Program-made: the position numbers and the translations under genes
IMG/VR virus record: IMGVR_UViG_3300042309_002224
Span: 1-36,863 of that record
Reading direction: 5' to 3' (one strand)
Length of the DNA stretch: 36,863 bases
From: a virus
Notes under the pieces: generated by a model
Database searches by the model: none
Seen by the model: only the letters and a program-made list of their open reading frames with translations
Told to the model about the DNA's origin: nothing
In this document: positions 28,758-35,811 of the stretch, piece by piece
Layout: every line of letters begins with the position of its first letter
Numbering within the stretch: the stretch's first letter is position 1

Positions 28758-29234
28758 ATGAGCGAGATCGAGAACCTATCGCCCGACTGGATCCGAGACG
28801 TGCTATCGCGCGTCCGGAAAGCCAACACCGATCGCGCTGATGTGGCGCCGCACCACAGATTCGGCAACGTCGTAGCGCTATGTCCCTTCCACGAGGAGCG
28901 GACGCCCAGCTTTTTGGTCAATGGCGTTACCGGCGCCTATCACTGCCTCAGCTGCGGCATCAGGGGCAGCATGGAGGTCCTGGCGAAGGCCGCCGGCGTG
29001 CCCATGCCTGCCGGCTTCTCGCGCAAGCGTGTGATGACCAACTTCCGCTTCGGCGAAATCGTCGGCGCGATGGCGAATGCGCTCCACGCGTACTCGGCAG
29101 AGGAGCGGGCGGAGTTGCTGGAGCGCTGGCATGAAGCAGGGCGCGCGCTGCCGGTCGCGATCGACATTGTCGCCGAGGTGCGGGCAGGCATCGGCTATTC
29201 CGGCAGATCCATCCCCAGGGCCGGCCGCGCCTAA
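28758..29234 (+). CDS. Stand-alone CHC2 zinc-finger protein (DnaG N-terminal-like)
   Basis: A 158-residue protein. Residues 42-66 form the primase zinc ribbon: CPFHEERTPSF then YHCLSCGIRG, i.e. C42-x2-H45-x17-C63-x2-C66. The N-terminus (LSPDWIRDVLSRV) resembles the DnaG start. After the finger there is only a ~90-residue helical tail (NFRFGEIVGAMANALHAYSA); the TOPRIM polymerase and helicase-binding domains of DnaG are absent. It may recognise priming sites for a host primase, or act as a regulator using the finger. AGGAG lies about eleven bases before ATG 28758. It follows the terminator directly. Confidence 0.85.
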   Translation: MSEIENLSPDWIRDVLSRVRKANTDRADVAPHHRFGNVVALCPFHEERTPSFLVNGVTGAYHCLSCGIRGSMEVLAKAAGVPMPAGFSRKRVMTNFRFGEIVGAMANALHAYSAEERAELLERWHEAGRALPVAIDIVAEVRAGIGYSGRSIPRAGRA

Positions 29235-29266
29235 TGTCGCGAGGACACTTCTATCGAGGATGAGCG

Positions 29267-29455
29267 ATGAGCGTCATCGACTTCGAGGCTCGACGGATCG
29301 CTCGCCGGTACGAGCGCATGGCCGAGGCGATCGAGCGCGGCGACGCGCCCGTGCTGCAGAGTGGGCTTCTCGACCGGAACGAGAGCAGGGAAATAGCGGC
29401 CGCCTTCCGCGAGATCGCGGAGCTCGTCCGCGGCACGGGCCCGGAGGATCGATGA
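29267..29455 (+). CDS. Small hypothetical protein
   Basis: A 62-residue charged helical protein starting MSVIDFEARRIARRYERMA, with a GAGGATGAG site. Its TGA overlaps the next start (ATGA). No family is recognised. Predicted as two helices joined near the Gly-Asp of IERGDAP. Coupling to the putative excisionase suggests co-expression with the recombination genes. Confidence 0.62.
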   Translation: MSVIDFEARRIARRYERMAEAIERGDAPVLQSGLLDRNESREIAAAFREIAELVRGTGPEDR

Positions 29456-29727
29456 GCGAAAGGCGCAAGCCCCGCCCGACCGTGACGCCGCGGATCTGGA
29501 CAGAGGAGCAGGTCGCCTGGCGGCTCGGCATGTCCGTCGAGACGATGCGCCGGCGGATGGCTGAGCTGAAGCGGCAGGGCATGCCCGAGCCCGATCCCCT
29601 CTTCCTGGACCGCTGGGACATCAACGCCGTCGAGCATTGGCTCGACGTGCGCGCCGGCCTGGCCCCCGTCGCCGGCGCCGTCCAGGCCAGCGACTACGAG
29701 CGCGCCCTGCAGAATGGCGAAATTTGA
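29452..29727 (+). CDS. Putative excisionase / winged-helix DNA-binding protein
   Basis: A 91-residue basic protein. Residues ~15-45 (RIWTEEQVAWRLGMSVETM, then RRRMAELKRQGMPEPDP) form a MerR/excisionase-type helix-turn-helix, and the rest has FLDRWDINAVEHWLDV, a common ending of small recombination directionality factors. The gene overlaps the integrase start by 14 bases and is itself coupled to the upstream small gene. Position and fold make it the best excisionase candidate. It could instead be a regulator of integrase expression. Confidence 0.72.
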   Translation: MSERRKPRPTVTPRIWTEEQVAWRLGMSVETMRRRMAELKRQGMPEPDPLFLDRWDINAVEHWLDVRAGLAPVAGAVQASDYERALQNGEI

Positions 29728-30859
29728 GGTCCGCCACCTGCGGATCCGCGGCGGCCGCTGCTTCTTCCAACCCTCGAAGTCCATGCGCGGCGCCGGCTTC
29801 CTCCCGCAGCCGCTCGGCGACGACGAGGTCGAGGCGGCACGGATCGTCAAGGCGCTCAACGAGGATTGGGACCGGTTGCAGGCGGAGCGGAAACAGGCGC
29901 GTCGCACCGGCCGGCCCGACCCCGCGGGCAAGACGCCCCCTGCCCCGCGCGGCACGTTCGAATGGCTGATCCAGGAACACAAGAAGGCTGACGCCTGGAA
30001 GAAGCGGCCGAAGAAGACCAAGGCCGAGTTCGACTACTACACCGGCCTGCTCGTTCAGACCCGGAAGCAGCAGGCGGCCACGCTGCAGCGCCCGCACATT
30101 CGGCAGCTGGTCCAGAACATGCGCGAGCAGGGCTTCAGCCAGGACAAGGCCAACCGCGTGGTGAAATGGCTGCGATTCCTGCTGTCCGAGGCGATCGAGC
30201 ATGGGCTGCGGAAGGACAACCCGGCGTTCAACCTGAAGCTGTCGAAGGGCAAGCCGCGCCAGGTCGTGTGGTCGGAGGAAGAGGTCTGGCAACTCGTGAA
30301 GAAGGCGATCGAGATGGGGCGCGCTTCGATCGCGCTGGCCGTCCTGGTCGCCTTCGACATGGGGCAGCGCCGCGGCGACATCCTCGGCATGACCTGGGGC
30401 CGCTGGGACGGCGAGCGCCTGCTGGTCCATCAGAGCAAGACGCAGACGCTCGTTTCGGTGAAGGCGCTCCCGGAGCTGCGCGATGCCATCGAGATGACCA
30501 GGGACGCGGACGAGGTCTACCGGATGACCAACGACCCGGAGCTGCGAGACGCCCGGGCGATGGTGATCAGCGAAGAGACGGGTCGGCCCTACAAGGGCGA
30601 CAACTTCAGCCACCTGTTCCGCGAGATCGCCGACGCCGCCGGCTTCAAGACCAAGCAGTTCATCGACCTGCGCCGCAGCTCGGTCGTCCGGCTGTCGCTG
30701 GCCGGCTGCACGCCGCAGCTGATCAGCGCCATCACGGGCCACAGCATCGAGTCGGTGGTCCGGATCCTGCGCGTCTACAACCCGACCACGAAGGAACAGT
30801 CCGACCGGGCGATCACGATGCTCCAGGCCTGGCGCGAGCGTCAGAAGTTGGAAAGCTAA
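29714..30859 (+). CDS. int: Tyrosine-recombinase integrase
   Basis: A 381-residue phage integrase. The N-terminal arm-binding part (1-~80) is basic, the core-binding domain spans ~80-170, and the catalytic domain ~180-381. Catalytic residues seen: Arg219 in GQRRGDIL, Lys242 in SKTQT, Arg320 in FIDLRRSS, His343 in ITGHS and Tyr355 in RVYNP. The first His of the HxLR box is Ile here, a variation that is tolerated in this class. The gene ends 20 bases before the tRNA-Arg 3' end, so this tRNA is the attachment target. ATG 29714 overlaps the excisionase gene. A downstream promoter was not identified. Confidence 0.94.
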   Translation: MAKFEVRHLRIRGGRCFFQPSKSMRGAGFLPQPLGDDEVEAARIVKALNEDWDRLQAERKQARRTGRPDPAGKTPPAPRGTFEWLIQEHKKADAWKKRPKKTKAEFDYYTGLLVQTRKQQAATLQRPHIRQLVQNMREQGFSQDKANRVVKWLRFLLSEAIEHGLRKDNPAFNLKLSKGKPRQVVWSEEEVWQLVKKAIEMGRASIALAVLVAFDMGQRRGDILGMTWGRWDGERLLVHQSKTQTLVSVKALPELRDAIEMTRDADEVYRMTNDPELRDARAMVISEETGRPYKGDNFSHLFREIADAAGFKTKQFIDLRRSSVVRLSLAGCTPQLISAITGHSIESVVRILRVYNPTTKEQSDRAITMLQAWRERQKLES

Positions 30860-30882
30860 AAAGCAACCAGTTGGAAAACTGG
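30857..30882 (-). terminator. tRNA-Arg terminator overlapping CCA and int stop
   Basis: On the minus strand CCAGTT (30882-30877) pairs with AACTGG (30872-30867) over TTCC and is followed by TTGCTTTTTA. The stem starts with the encoded CCA end of the tRNA, and the T-run overlaps the integrase stop codon, so the terminator is at least partly phage-derived DNA. Confidence 0.6.
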
Positions 30883-30925
30883 CGACCCCGGCTGGACTCG
30901 AACCAGCGACCGTCCGCTTAGAAGG
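30880..30925. other. Inferred right attachment site (attR) in tRNA-Arg 3' half
   Basis: Integrases of this class recombine in the T-arm or anticodon-arm part of a tRNA 3' half. Integrase adjacency and orientation place the phage/host junction here. The other copy of the core lies outside the window, so the exact core cannot be defined; the limits given are the 3' half of the tRNA. Confidence 0.5.
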
Positions 30926-30956
30926 CGGGTGCTCTATCCGGCTGAGCTACGGGGCC
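30880..30956 (-). tRNA. tRNA-Arg (anticodon TCT)
   Basis: A cloverleaf with acceptor GGCCCCG/CGGGGTC, D-arm GCTC..GAGC, anticodon loop CTTCTAA (anticodon TCT, decoding AGA), T-loop GGTTCGAGTCC and an encoded CCA. The anticodon stem has one C-A mismatch at its outer pair. Its 3' end faces the integrase, so the prophage is inserted at this 3' end. The gene is whole, so the attachment core must have restored it. AGA is rare in GC-rich genomes, but this prophage uses AGA several times in its AT-richer genes. Confidence 0.95.
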
Positions 30957-30998
30957 GTATTCGGCCGGGCGCACGGCGCCCGGGGCCGGCGTCCACGC

Positions 30999-31289
30999 TC
31001 AGCGCGGCCGCGGGCGGAAATTGTCGGCATAGTTGCGCGGCACCACCCGGCGCTCCTGCTCCGGCAGCACCGAATAGGCGATGCTCTTGCGCTCGGCGAA
31101 GGCGATCGCCTCCTCCTTGCTCGGGAAATTCAGCTGCACCTGGTTCAGCGTGTCGCCCGAGGCGACCCAGCCCATCAGCGGCTCCGGCCGGCGCGGGGTC
31201 GCGGGCTCGTATTCCAGGACCCAGTCATGGACCTTGCCGCGGCCGCTCTGCATCGCGGATTTGGAACGACGGTAGATGCGCGCCTGCAT
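30999..31289 (-). CDS. Complex I accessory subunit, NDUFS4-like
   Basis: A 96-residue protein starting MQARIYRRSKSAMQSG. The N-terminal ARIYRRSKSAMQSGRG, then WVLEYEP and MGWVASGDTLNQVQLNFPSK, and the C-terminal IAYSVLPE, are the conserved ETC_C1_NDUFA4/NDUFS4 family motifs. This family assists assembly and stability of NADH:ubiquinone oxidoreductase in alphaproteobacteria and mitochondria. ATG 31289 is preferred; a longer frame to 31445 would run into the tRNA-Pro gene. It is a host gene, the first protein gene right of the prophage. Confidence 0.9.
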   Translation of the reverse strand: MQARIYRRSKSAMQSGRGKVHDWVLEYEPATPRRPEPLMGWVASGDTLNQVQLNFPSKEEAIAFAERKSIAYSVLPEQERRVVPRNYADNFRPRPR

Positions 31290-31412
31290 GCCTCGGCCGA
31301 CCCTCTGACTGATCCCTGCGGCCGCGAGGATTCGCCGGCCGCCGCCCGGCCTCCTCCTACCATCATGCTCGATCGATGGGAACAGCGCTGTGGCCCGGGG
31401 GTGCGGACGGGA

Positions 31413-31489
31413 TGGTCGGGGCGGAGAGATTCGAACTCCCGACATCCTGCTCCCAAAGCAGGCGCGCTACCAGACTGCGCTACGCCCCG
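31413..31489 (-). tRNA. tRNA-Pro (anticodon TGG)
   Basis: A cloverleaf with acceptor CGGGGCG/CGCCCCG, D-arm GCGC..GCGC, anticodon loop TTTGGGA (anticodon TGG, decoding CCA and probably other Pro codons), T-loop GAGTTCGAATC and encoded CCA. It is upstream of the complex I subunit gene in the same direction. No recombination signature is seen next to it. Confidence 0.96.
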
Positions 31490-31837
31490 TCACCCAAACA
31501 CCGCAGTTTTCCTAGAGGGAACGCCTCGGTTTTGCAAGCGGCATCGAGGGATCGCTTCCAGCGCGGGACCAAACCGACCATCGCGTTGACGCGATGGATC
31601 GTATCAGTCGCGGCGCCCTCTTGACACGGGCGGCGGCGCCAAGCTGTCGCACCCCAAGAGTGGCGCGGCCCTTGTGCATGGCGCCCGGCTCGCGTATCGA
31701 TGCGCGAGCGATCCAGAGATCTTCTGCCATGGGACCGGCCCGCAGCAATGCGGCGGCCGCTTCTTTGCGTTTCGGAAGGTCGGGATTCCCATCAGGAGCG
31801 GTGTCCGCCACGGCTCGAAACAAGGGTCACGTGCGAC
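31490..31837. other. Gap upstream of the DEAD-box helicase, no clear gene
   Basis: A 348-base region between tRNA-Pro and the helicase. An open minus frame (31512-31823) has no ribosome-binding site and its codons and composition are not persuasive. A TTGACA (31622-31627) lies in the middle but no good -10 follows at 16-18 bases. It may hold the helicase promoter and a long 5' leader, as is common for DEAD-box genes. Confidence 0.35.
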
Positions 31838-33493
31838 ATGCCTTTCTCTCCCGCCCCCGCCAGCCTGCTGCGCGCCCTGTCCGAGCGGGGCTACGCCGAA
31901 CCCACGCCGGTCCAGGCTGCGGTGCTGCAATCCGAGAACGCGGATCGCGACCTGCTGGTCTCGGCCCAGACCGGATCGGGCAAGACGGTGGCCTATGGCC
32001 TGGCCCTCGGCAGCACGCTGCTCGGCGATGCCGAGCGTCTCGCACCGGGCGGAGCGCCGGTCGCCCTGGTGATCGCCCCGACCCGCGAGCTGGCGCTGCA
32101 GGTGCAGCGCGAGCTGGAATGGCTGTACCAGCCGGCGGGAGGCCGTGTCCTCGCCTGCGTCGGCGGCATGGACGCCCGGCGCGAGCAGCGCCTGCTCGCA
32201 GCCGGCTGCCACATCGTCGTCGGCACGCCTGGGCGCCTGCGCGATCATATCGAGCGCGGCCAGCTCGACCTCTCGGCGCTCCGCGCCGTGGTGCTGGACG
32301 AGGCCGACGAGATGCTCGACCTCGGCTTCCGCGAGGATCTCGAGGCGATCCTCGACGCCGCCCCGACGGAGCGCCGGACCCTGCTGTTCTCGGCCACGCT
32401 GCCGAAGGAGATCATCGCCCTCGCCCGGCGCTTCCAGCACGATGCCCAGCGCATCGCCATGTCGTCGCGCGACGAGCCGCATCGCGACATCGAATACAGG
32501 GCCATGCCGGTCGCGCCGCACGAGGCGGAGCGCGCCGTCGTCAACATCCTGCGCTTTTTCGAGGCGAGCGGCGCCATCGTGTTCTGCTCCACTCGCGAGG
32601 CGGTCCGCCGCCTTCAGGGCAACCTGCTCGAACGCGGCTTCGCCGTGGCCGCGCTATCGGGCGAGCTGAGCCAGGTCGAGCGCAACCGGGCGCTGCAGGC
32701 CCTGCGCGACGGTCGGGCGCGAGTCTGCGTCGCCACCGACGTCGCGGCACGCGGGCTCGACCTGCCAGATCTCGGCCTGGTCATCCATGCCGAGCTGCCG
32801 CGTGACGGCGAGGTCCTGCAGCATCGCAGCGGCCGCACCGGCCGGGCCGGGCGCAAGGGCGTCAGCGTCGTGCTGGTGCCATACAACCGCCGCCACCAGG
32901 CCGAACGGCTGCTCGGCGCCGCCCGGATCGAGGCGGTCTGGTCGCCGCCACCGGCCGCGGACGAGATCCGGGCCCGCGACCAGGCGCGGCTGGCCCAGGA
33001 CACGATCCTGGCCGAGCCGGCGACGGAAGAGGATCTGGCCGGCGCTCGCGCCCTCCTGGCCGAGCGCAGCGCCGAGGATCTCGCCGTCGCCCTGGTCCGA
33101 CTGCATCGCAGCCTCCTGCCCGCGCCCGAGGAACTGTCGCCGCCGCCGGAGCGGGCCGCCTCGGCGGAGCGGCGCCCGTCCCGTCCATCCCAGGAGGGCG
33201 GCGACGAGTCGGTCTGGTTCCGGATGAATGTCGGCCGCGCCAACAACGCCGATCCCCGCTGGCTGCTGCCCTTCCTGTGCCGCCGCGGCCATGTCACCAA
33301 GGCCGAGATTGGCCGGATCGAGATCGCTGAGCGGCAGAGCCGGGTCGAGATCGCCCGCCACGCCGCCGGCCGCTTTGCCTCCTCGATCCGCCGCCCGGAT
33401 TCGCAGGATCGGCACATCCGGATCGAGGAGGATCGTCCTCACCGCCCCTCCCCGAAGCACTCGGCGCCGCGGGCGAAACCGCCGCGTCACTGA
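31838..33493 (+). CDS. DEAD-box RNA helicase, DbpA-type
   Basis: A 551-residue ATP-dependent RNA helicase. Motifs in order: Q motif (ERGYAEPTPVQAAVL), motif I AQTGSGKT, Ia PTRELALQ, GG doublet region, Ib TPGRL, motif II DEAD in VLDEADEMLDLGF, motif III SATLP, IV VFCSTRE, V ARGLDLPDL, VI HRSGRTGRAG. The C-terminus (~460-530) with WFRMNVGRANNADPRWLLPF is the DbpA-type RNA-binding domain that targets 23S rRNA hairpin 92 in known members, followed by a basic tail. ATG 31838 is the start; upstream in-frame extension is not supported. It is a host gene for ribosome assembly or cold response. Confidence 0.93.
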   Translation: MPFSPAPASLLRALSERGYAEPTPVQAAVLQSENADRDLLVSAQTGSGKTVAYGLALGSTLLGDAERLAPGGAPVALVIAPTRELALQVQRELEWLYQPAGGRVLACVGGMDARREQRLLAAGCHIVVGTPGRLRDHIERGQLDLSALRAVVLDEADEMLDLGFREDLEAILDAAPTERRTLLFSATLPKEIIALARRFQHDAQRIAMSSRDEPHRDIEYRAMPVAPHEAERAVVNILRFFEASGAIVFCSTREAVRRLQGNLLERGFAVAALSGELSQVERNRALQALRDGRARVCVATDVAARGLDLPDLGLVIHAELPRDGEVLQHRSGRTGRAGRKGVSVVLVPYNRRHQAERLLGAARIEAVWSPPPAADEIRARDQARLAQDTILAEPATEEDLAGARALLAERSAEDLAVALVRLHRSLLPAPEELSPPPERAASAERRPSRPSQEGGDESVWFRMNVGRANNADPRWLLPFLCRRGHVTKAEIGRIEIAERQSRVEIARHAAGRFASSIRRPDSQDRHIRIEEDRPHRPSPKHSAPRAKPPRH

Positions 33494-33494
33494 C

Positions 33495-33710
33495 CGCCGG
33501 TTGGTGCTGGGGGTCGATCCCGCCGAAACCTGGATGGTCGGTGACAATCTGGAATGGGAGGTCGCGGCGCCGCAGCGCCTTGGCATCCATGCGATCTGGG
33601 TCGACGGAACCGGCGAAGGATTGCCGGCCGGCTCGATGGTCCGGCCGGACCGCATCATCCGGACCGTGACGGATCTGCTGCACGAGACGCCGGCCGTCAC
33701 CGCGGCCTGA
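33495..33710 (+). pseudogene. Truncated HAD-superfamily hydrolase remnant (C-terminal part)
   Basis: About 71 codons in one frame read LVLGVDPAETWMVGDNLEWE then VAAPQRLGIHAIWVDGTGEG, and end near LLHETPAVTAA. The motif MVGDN is HAD motif IV and GIHAIWVD is the following strand; motifs I-III (nucleophile Asp, Ser/Thr, Lys) are missing because the frame begins straight after the helicase stop with no start codon or ribosome site. The 5' part was evidently lost, perhaps by a deletion that fused the helicase end to this fragment. Confidence 0.75.
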
Positions 33711-33815
33711 CGCACCACTCCACTCCGGCCCACCCTGCCCGCCCCGGCGCGCATCCTGTATGATCGCCGGCAGGGCGCGATCGAACGCGCCGCCTTTCAT
33801 CTCAGGGAGGAGGCC

Positions 33816-34289
33816 ATGGCCGCTCAGGTGAAGCCGATTCCGGACGGCTATCCCGCCGTCACCCCGTATCTCATCGTTCGCGGCGCCGCCGCGGCGATCG
33901 ACTTCTACCGCACCGCCTTCGGCGCCACCGAGCGCCTGCGCATGGATGCGCCGGGCGGCACCATCGGCCATGCCGAGCTGCTGATCGGCGGCAGCCTGGT
34001 CATGGTGGCCGACGAGATGCCGGAGATGGGCTGGTCCAGCCCGACCGCGATCGGCGGCACGCCGGTGTCGCTGCATCTCTATGTTGAAGATGTCGATGCT
34101 GTGGTGGAACAGGCCCTGGCCGCCGGCGCCGCGCTGTCGCGGCCGGTCGCCGACCAGTTCTACGGCGACCGGCTCGGCACGGTGGTCGACCCCTTCGGCC
34201 ATGTCTGGAGCATCTCCAGCCATATCGAGGACGTGCCGCCGGACGAGATGAGGCGGCGGGTCGAGGCGCTGTTCGGCGGCAAGGCATAG
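33816..34289 (+). CDS. VOC-family protein, PhnB-like
   Basis: A 157-residue glyoxalase/bleomycin-resistance-fold protein. Typical PhnB-type features: AVTPYLIVRGAAAAIDFYRT near residues 15-35, AFGATERLRM, GHAELLIGGSLVMVADE and DRLGTVVDPFGHVWSIS near 120-135. The family includes small-molecule-binding and dioxygenase-like proteins; the substrate cannot be told. A GGGAGGAGG site precedes ATG 33816. It is a host gene and converges on the second phage-type module. Confidence 0.9.
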   Translation: MAAQVKPIPDGYPAVTPYLIVRGAAAAIDFYRTAFGATERLRMDAPGGTIGHAELLIGGSLVMVADEMPEMGWSSPTAIGGTPVSLHLYVEDVDAVVEQALAAGAALSRPVADQFYGDRLGTVVDPFGHVWSISSHIEDVPPDEMRRRVEALFGGKA

Positions 34290-34302
34290 CGACCCGGCCC
34301 GA

Positions 34303-34500
34303 TCACGGCTTCCGTTTGCCGTACAGCCGGTCGGCCTCGTTCACGATCGCCTGGCGGATCCAATCGTCCTCGACATCCTCCGGCCGGATCACGACGACGC
34401 CCTGCCCCTGCCAGGCCGCGGCCCGCATCCGGCGCAACCGCTCGGTCTCCGTCGGCGGACGCGGCTGGCGGCGTGACAGGCTGCTTCGCAGCTCGCTCAT
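34303..34500 (-). CDS. Small hypothetical protein of the second phage-type module
   Basis: A 65-residue basic protein starting MSELRSSLSRRQPRPP. ATG 34500 overlaps the upstream TGA (TGATG), which fixes the start. The motif RLRRMRAAAWQGQGVVVIRP followed by VEDDWIRQAIVNEAD recurs in small prophage proteins located after Cro-like genes. The function is unknown. It is the last of three coupled leftward genes. Confidence 0.7.
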   Translation of the reverse strand: MSELRSSLSRRQPRPPTETERLRRMRAAAWQGQGVVVIRPEDVEDDWIRQAIVNEADRLYGKRKP

Positions 34501-34760
34501 CACAGCCACCCCGTCGCGTCAGTTGCTTGGCCGCCAGCGAGCCGGATGACCGGCCCGCCGCTGCGCAGCGCAAGCGCGGCCGCGATCGCCGCCTGCAGCC
34601 GGCGGCTGTGCTCGACCAGCACGACCAGGTCGTCGACCAGCTGCGCCAACGCTTCGGCCGGCAGCGCCGCGATGGCCGCGACCGGCATGCCCTCGATCTG
34701 GTCGAGGGTCGGCAAAGTGCTCATGCGGGACTCCATGTCGGGTTGGATCGAAGGGGTCAT
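34500..34760 (-). CDS. Small hypothetical protein of the second phage-type module
   Basis: An 86-residue protein. It overlaps the Cro-like gene by four bases (ATGA) and the next gene by one. An internal ATG 34724 (MSTLPTLDQIEGM) is a possible shorter start. It is mostly helical (LAQLVDDLVVLVEHSRRLQA) and rich in Ala and Leu. No family is recognised. Its place behind a Cro-like gene is where phages put short early genes. Confidence 0.65.
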   Translation of the reverse strand: MTPSIQPDMESRMSTLPTLDQIEGMPVAAIAALPAEALAQLVDDLVVLVEHSRRLQAAIAAALALRSGGPVIRLAGGQATDATGWL

Positions 34761-34987
34761 TGCGGTTCCTCCGGGATATGCAGCCGGACCAGCAGCTCGT
34801 AATCGACGCCGGTGATGCCGCGCTGGGCGGCGGCGGCGACGAAGCGGGGCCAGAAGCGCACCGGGACCGACCGGCGCACCCGCATCATCCGCAGATGCTG
34901 CGGCGAGACGCCGATATCGGCGGACAGGTGCCCCTGCCTCGGCCAGCGGGTGAAGAGGTCGTCCAAGCTCGTGATGGCGTGTTCCAT
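34757..34987 (-). CDS. Cro-like helix-turn-helix regulator of the second module
   Basis: A 76-residue protein starting MEHAITSLDDLFTRWP. The helix-turn-helix is ADIGVSPQHLRMMRVRRSVP, followed by FWPRFVAAAAQRG and VDYELLVRLH; this type of small Cro-like protein with an R-x-S-V/I-P motif is known from proteobacterial prophages, where it opposes a CI/S24 repressor. It is divergent from that repressor gene, with operators in the 73-base gap. Confidence 0.8.
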   Translation of the reverse strand: MEHAITSLDDLFTRWPRQGHLSADIGVSPQHLRMMRVRRSVPVRFWPRFVAAAAQRGITGVDYELLVRLHIPEEPQ

Positions 34988-34995
34988 GAGCCGAC

Positions 34996-35034
34996 GATAC
35001 GTTTCGTAGCCTATTAAGGCAATACGAAACGAAT
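34996..35034. promoter_or_regulatory. Operator pair between divergent cro- and cI-like genes
   Basis: GATACGTTTCGTAG (34996-35009) and the inverted ATTCGTTTCGTATT (35034-35021) share the core CGTTTCGTA, giving 9-bp arms (35000-35008 and 35023-35031). Leftward, TTGCCT-N17-TATCGT overlaps the first copy and probably drives the Cro-like gene. Confidence 0.6.
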
Positions 35035-35060
35035 TGTCACTGGATTACAAAACGTGCTAA

Positions 35061-35675
35061 ATGCCGCGCATGCTGGAACCCCACCAACGCCTGGTGCTGG
35101 CGCGGACCAAGGCCGGATACGAGACCGCGGCCGATGCCGCCCGCGCCTTTGGCTGGAGCCCGATCACCTATCGCGCCCATGAGTCCGGGCTGCGCGGGCT
35201 GCGCCGTGACGCCGCCGGGCGCTATGCCGTCGCCTTCGGCGTCTCCGAGGCCTGGCTGTTGACCGGCGAGGGCGCGCCGGCTGGCCTGCGCCCGATGGTG
35301 CCGGTGGTGGGCCATGTCGGCGCCGGGGCCGAGATCCACATGTTCGAGGGCGACCAGTCGACCGAGCGCATTGACGAGGCGGACGCCCCGCCGGCCGCCG
35401 ACGAGCATACCGTCGCCGTCATCGTCCGCGGCGATTCGATGGCTCCCGCCTTCCGCGACCGCGACATCATCTACTACCGCAATGTGCAGGCCGATCCGGA
35501 CCAGCTGATCGGCCGGGAATGCGTGATCCGCCTTGCCGACGGTCGGACCTTCGTCAAGATCCTGATGCGCGGTGGCGCCCCCGGCTTCTTCACCCTGTTC
35601 AGCTACAACGCGCCCCTGATCTCCGACGTCGCGATCGAATGGGCCGTGCCGGTCAAATGGGTGATGCGCGACTAA
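35061..35675 (+). CDS. CI-type repressor with intact S24 peptidase dyad
   Basis: A 204-residue repressor. The N-terminal domain (~10-60) with ARTKAGYETAADAARAFGWS and YRAHESGLRG is a helix-turn-helix of the S24 phage-repressor family. The C-terminal domain keeps the Ser-Lys dyad: Ser126 in VRGDSMAP and Lys166 in RTFVKIL, 40 residues apart, and has a cleavage-type region VGHVGAGAEI (about 83-92). It should therefore be able to self-cleave on DNA damage. ATG 35061 starts close to the operators with no clear ribosome site, so the message may be leaderless. No integrase or structural genes accompany it; this is a remnant or a domesticated switch. Confidence 0.88.
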   Translation: MPRMLEPHQRLVLARTKAGYETAADAARAFGWSPITYRAHESGLRGLRRDAAGRYAVAFGVSEAWLLTGEGAPAGLRPMVPVVGHVGAGAEIHMFEGDQSTERIDEADAPPAADEHTVAVIVRGDSMAPAFRDRDIIYYRNVQADPDQLIGRECVIRLADGRTFVKILMRGGAPGFFTLFSYNAPLISDVAIEWAVPVKWVMRD

Positions 35676-35681
35676 GATATC

Positions 35682-35726
35682 GATACGTTACGTGTTGACT
35701 CACAAGAGAATAATACGTAACGTATC
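35682..35726. promoter_or_regulatory. Operator pair around a rightward promoter toward the hydantoinase gene
   Basis: GATACGTTACGT (35682-35693) and its exact reverse complement ACGTAACGTATC (35715-35726) flank a -35-like TTGACT (35695-35700); 17 bases on is TAACGT (35718-35723), a weak -10. The half-sites match the operators at 34996-35034 (GATACGTTWCGT). The promoter points rightward to the gene at 35905. The rest of the 229-base gap holds no gene. Confidence 0.6.
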
Positions 35727-35811
35727 CATTGGCTCCGCGTGAGCCGCTTTCCTCCCTGACCTTGCCGGGGCCGTCAGGCCCTGGCCTCTTTTTGCCCGCC
35801 GATCGGCCTGA

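Noticed and set aside
31512-31823. Minus-strand gene of 103 codons upstream of the DEAD-box helicase
   Set aside because: No ribosome site and no recognisable motif. It lies in what is probably the helicase leader.
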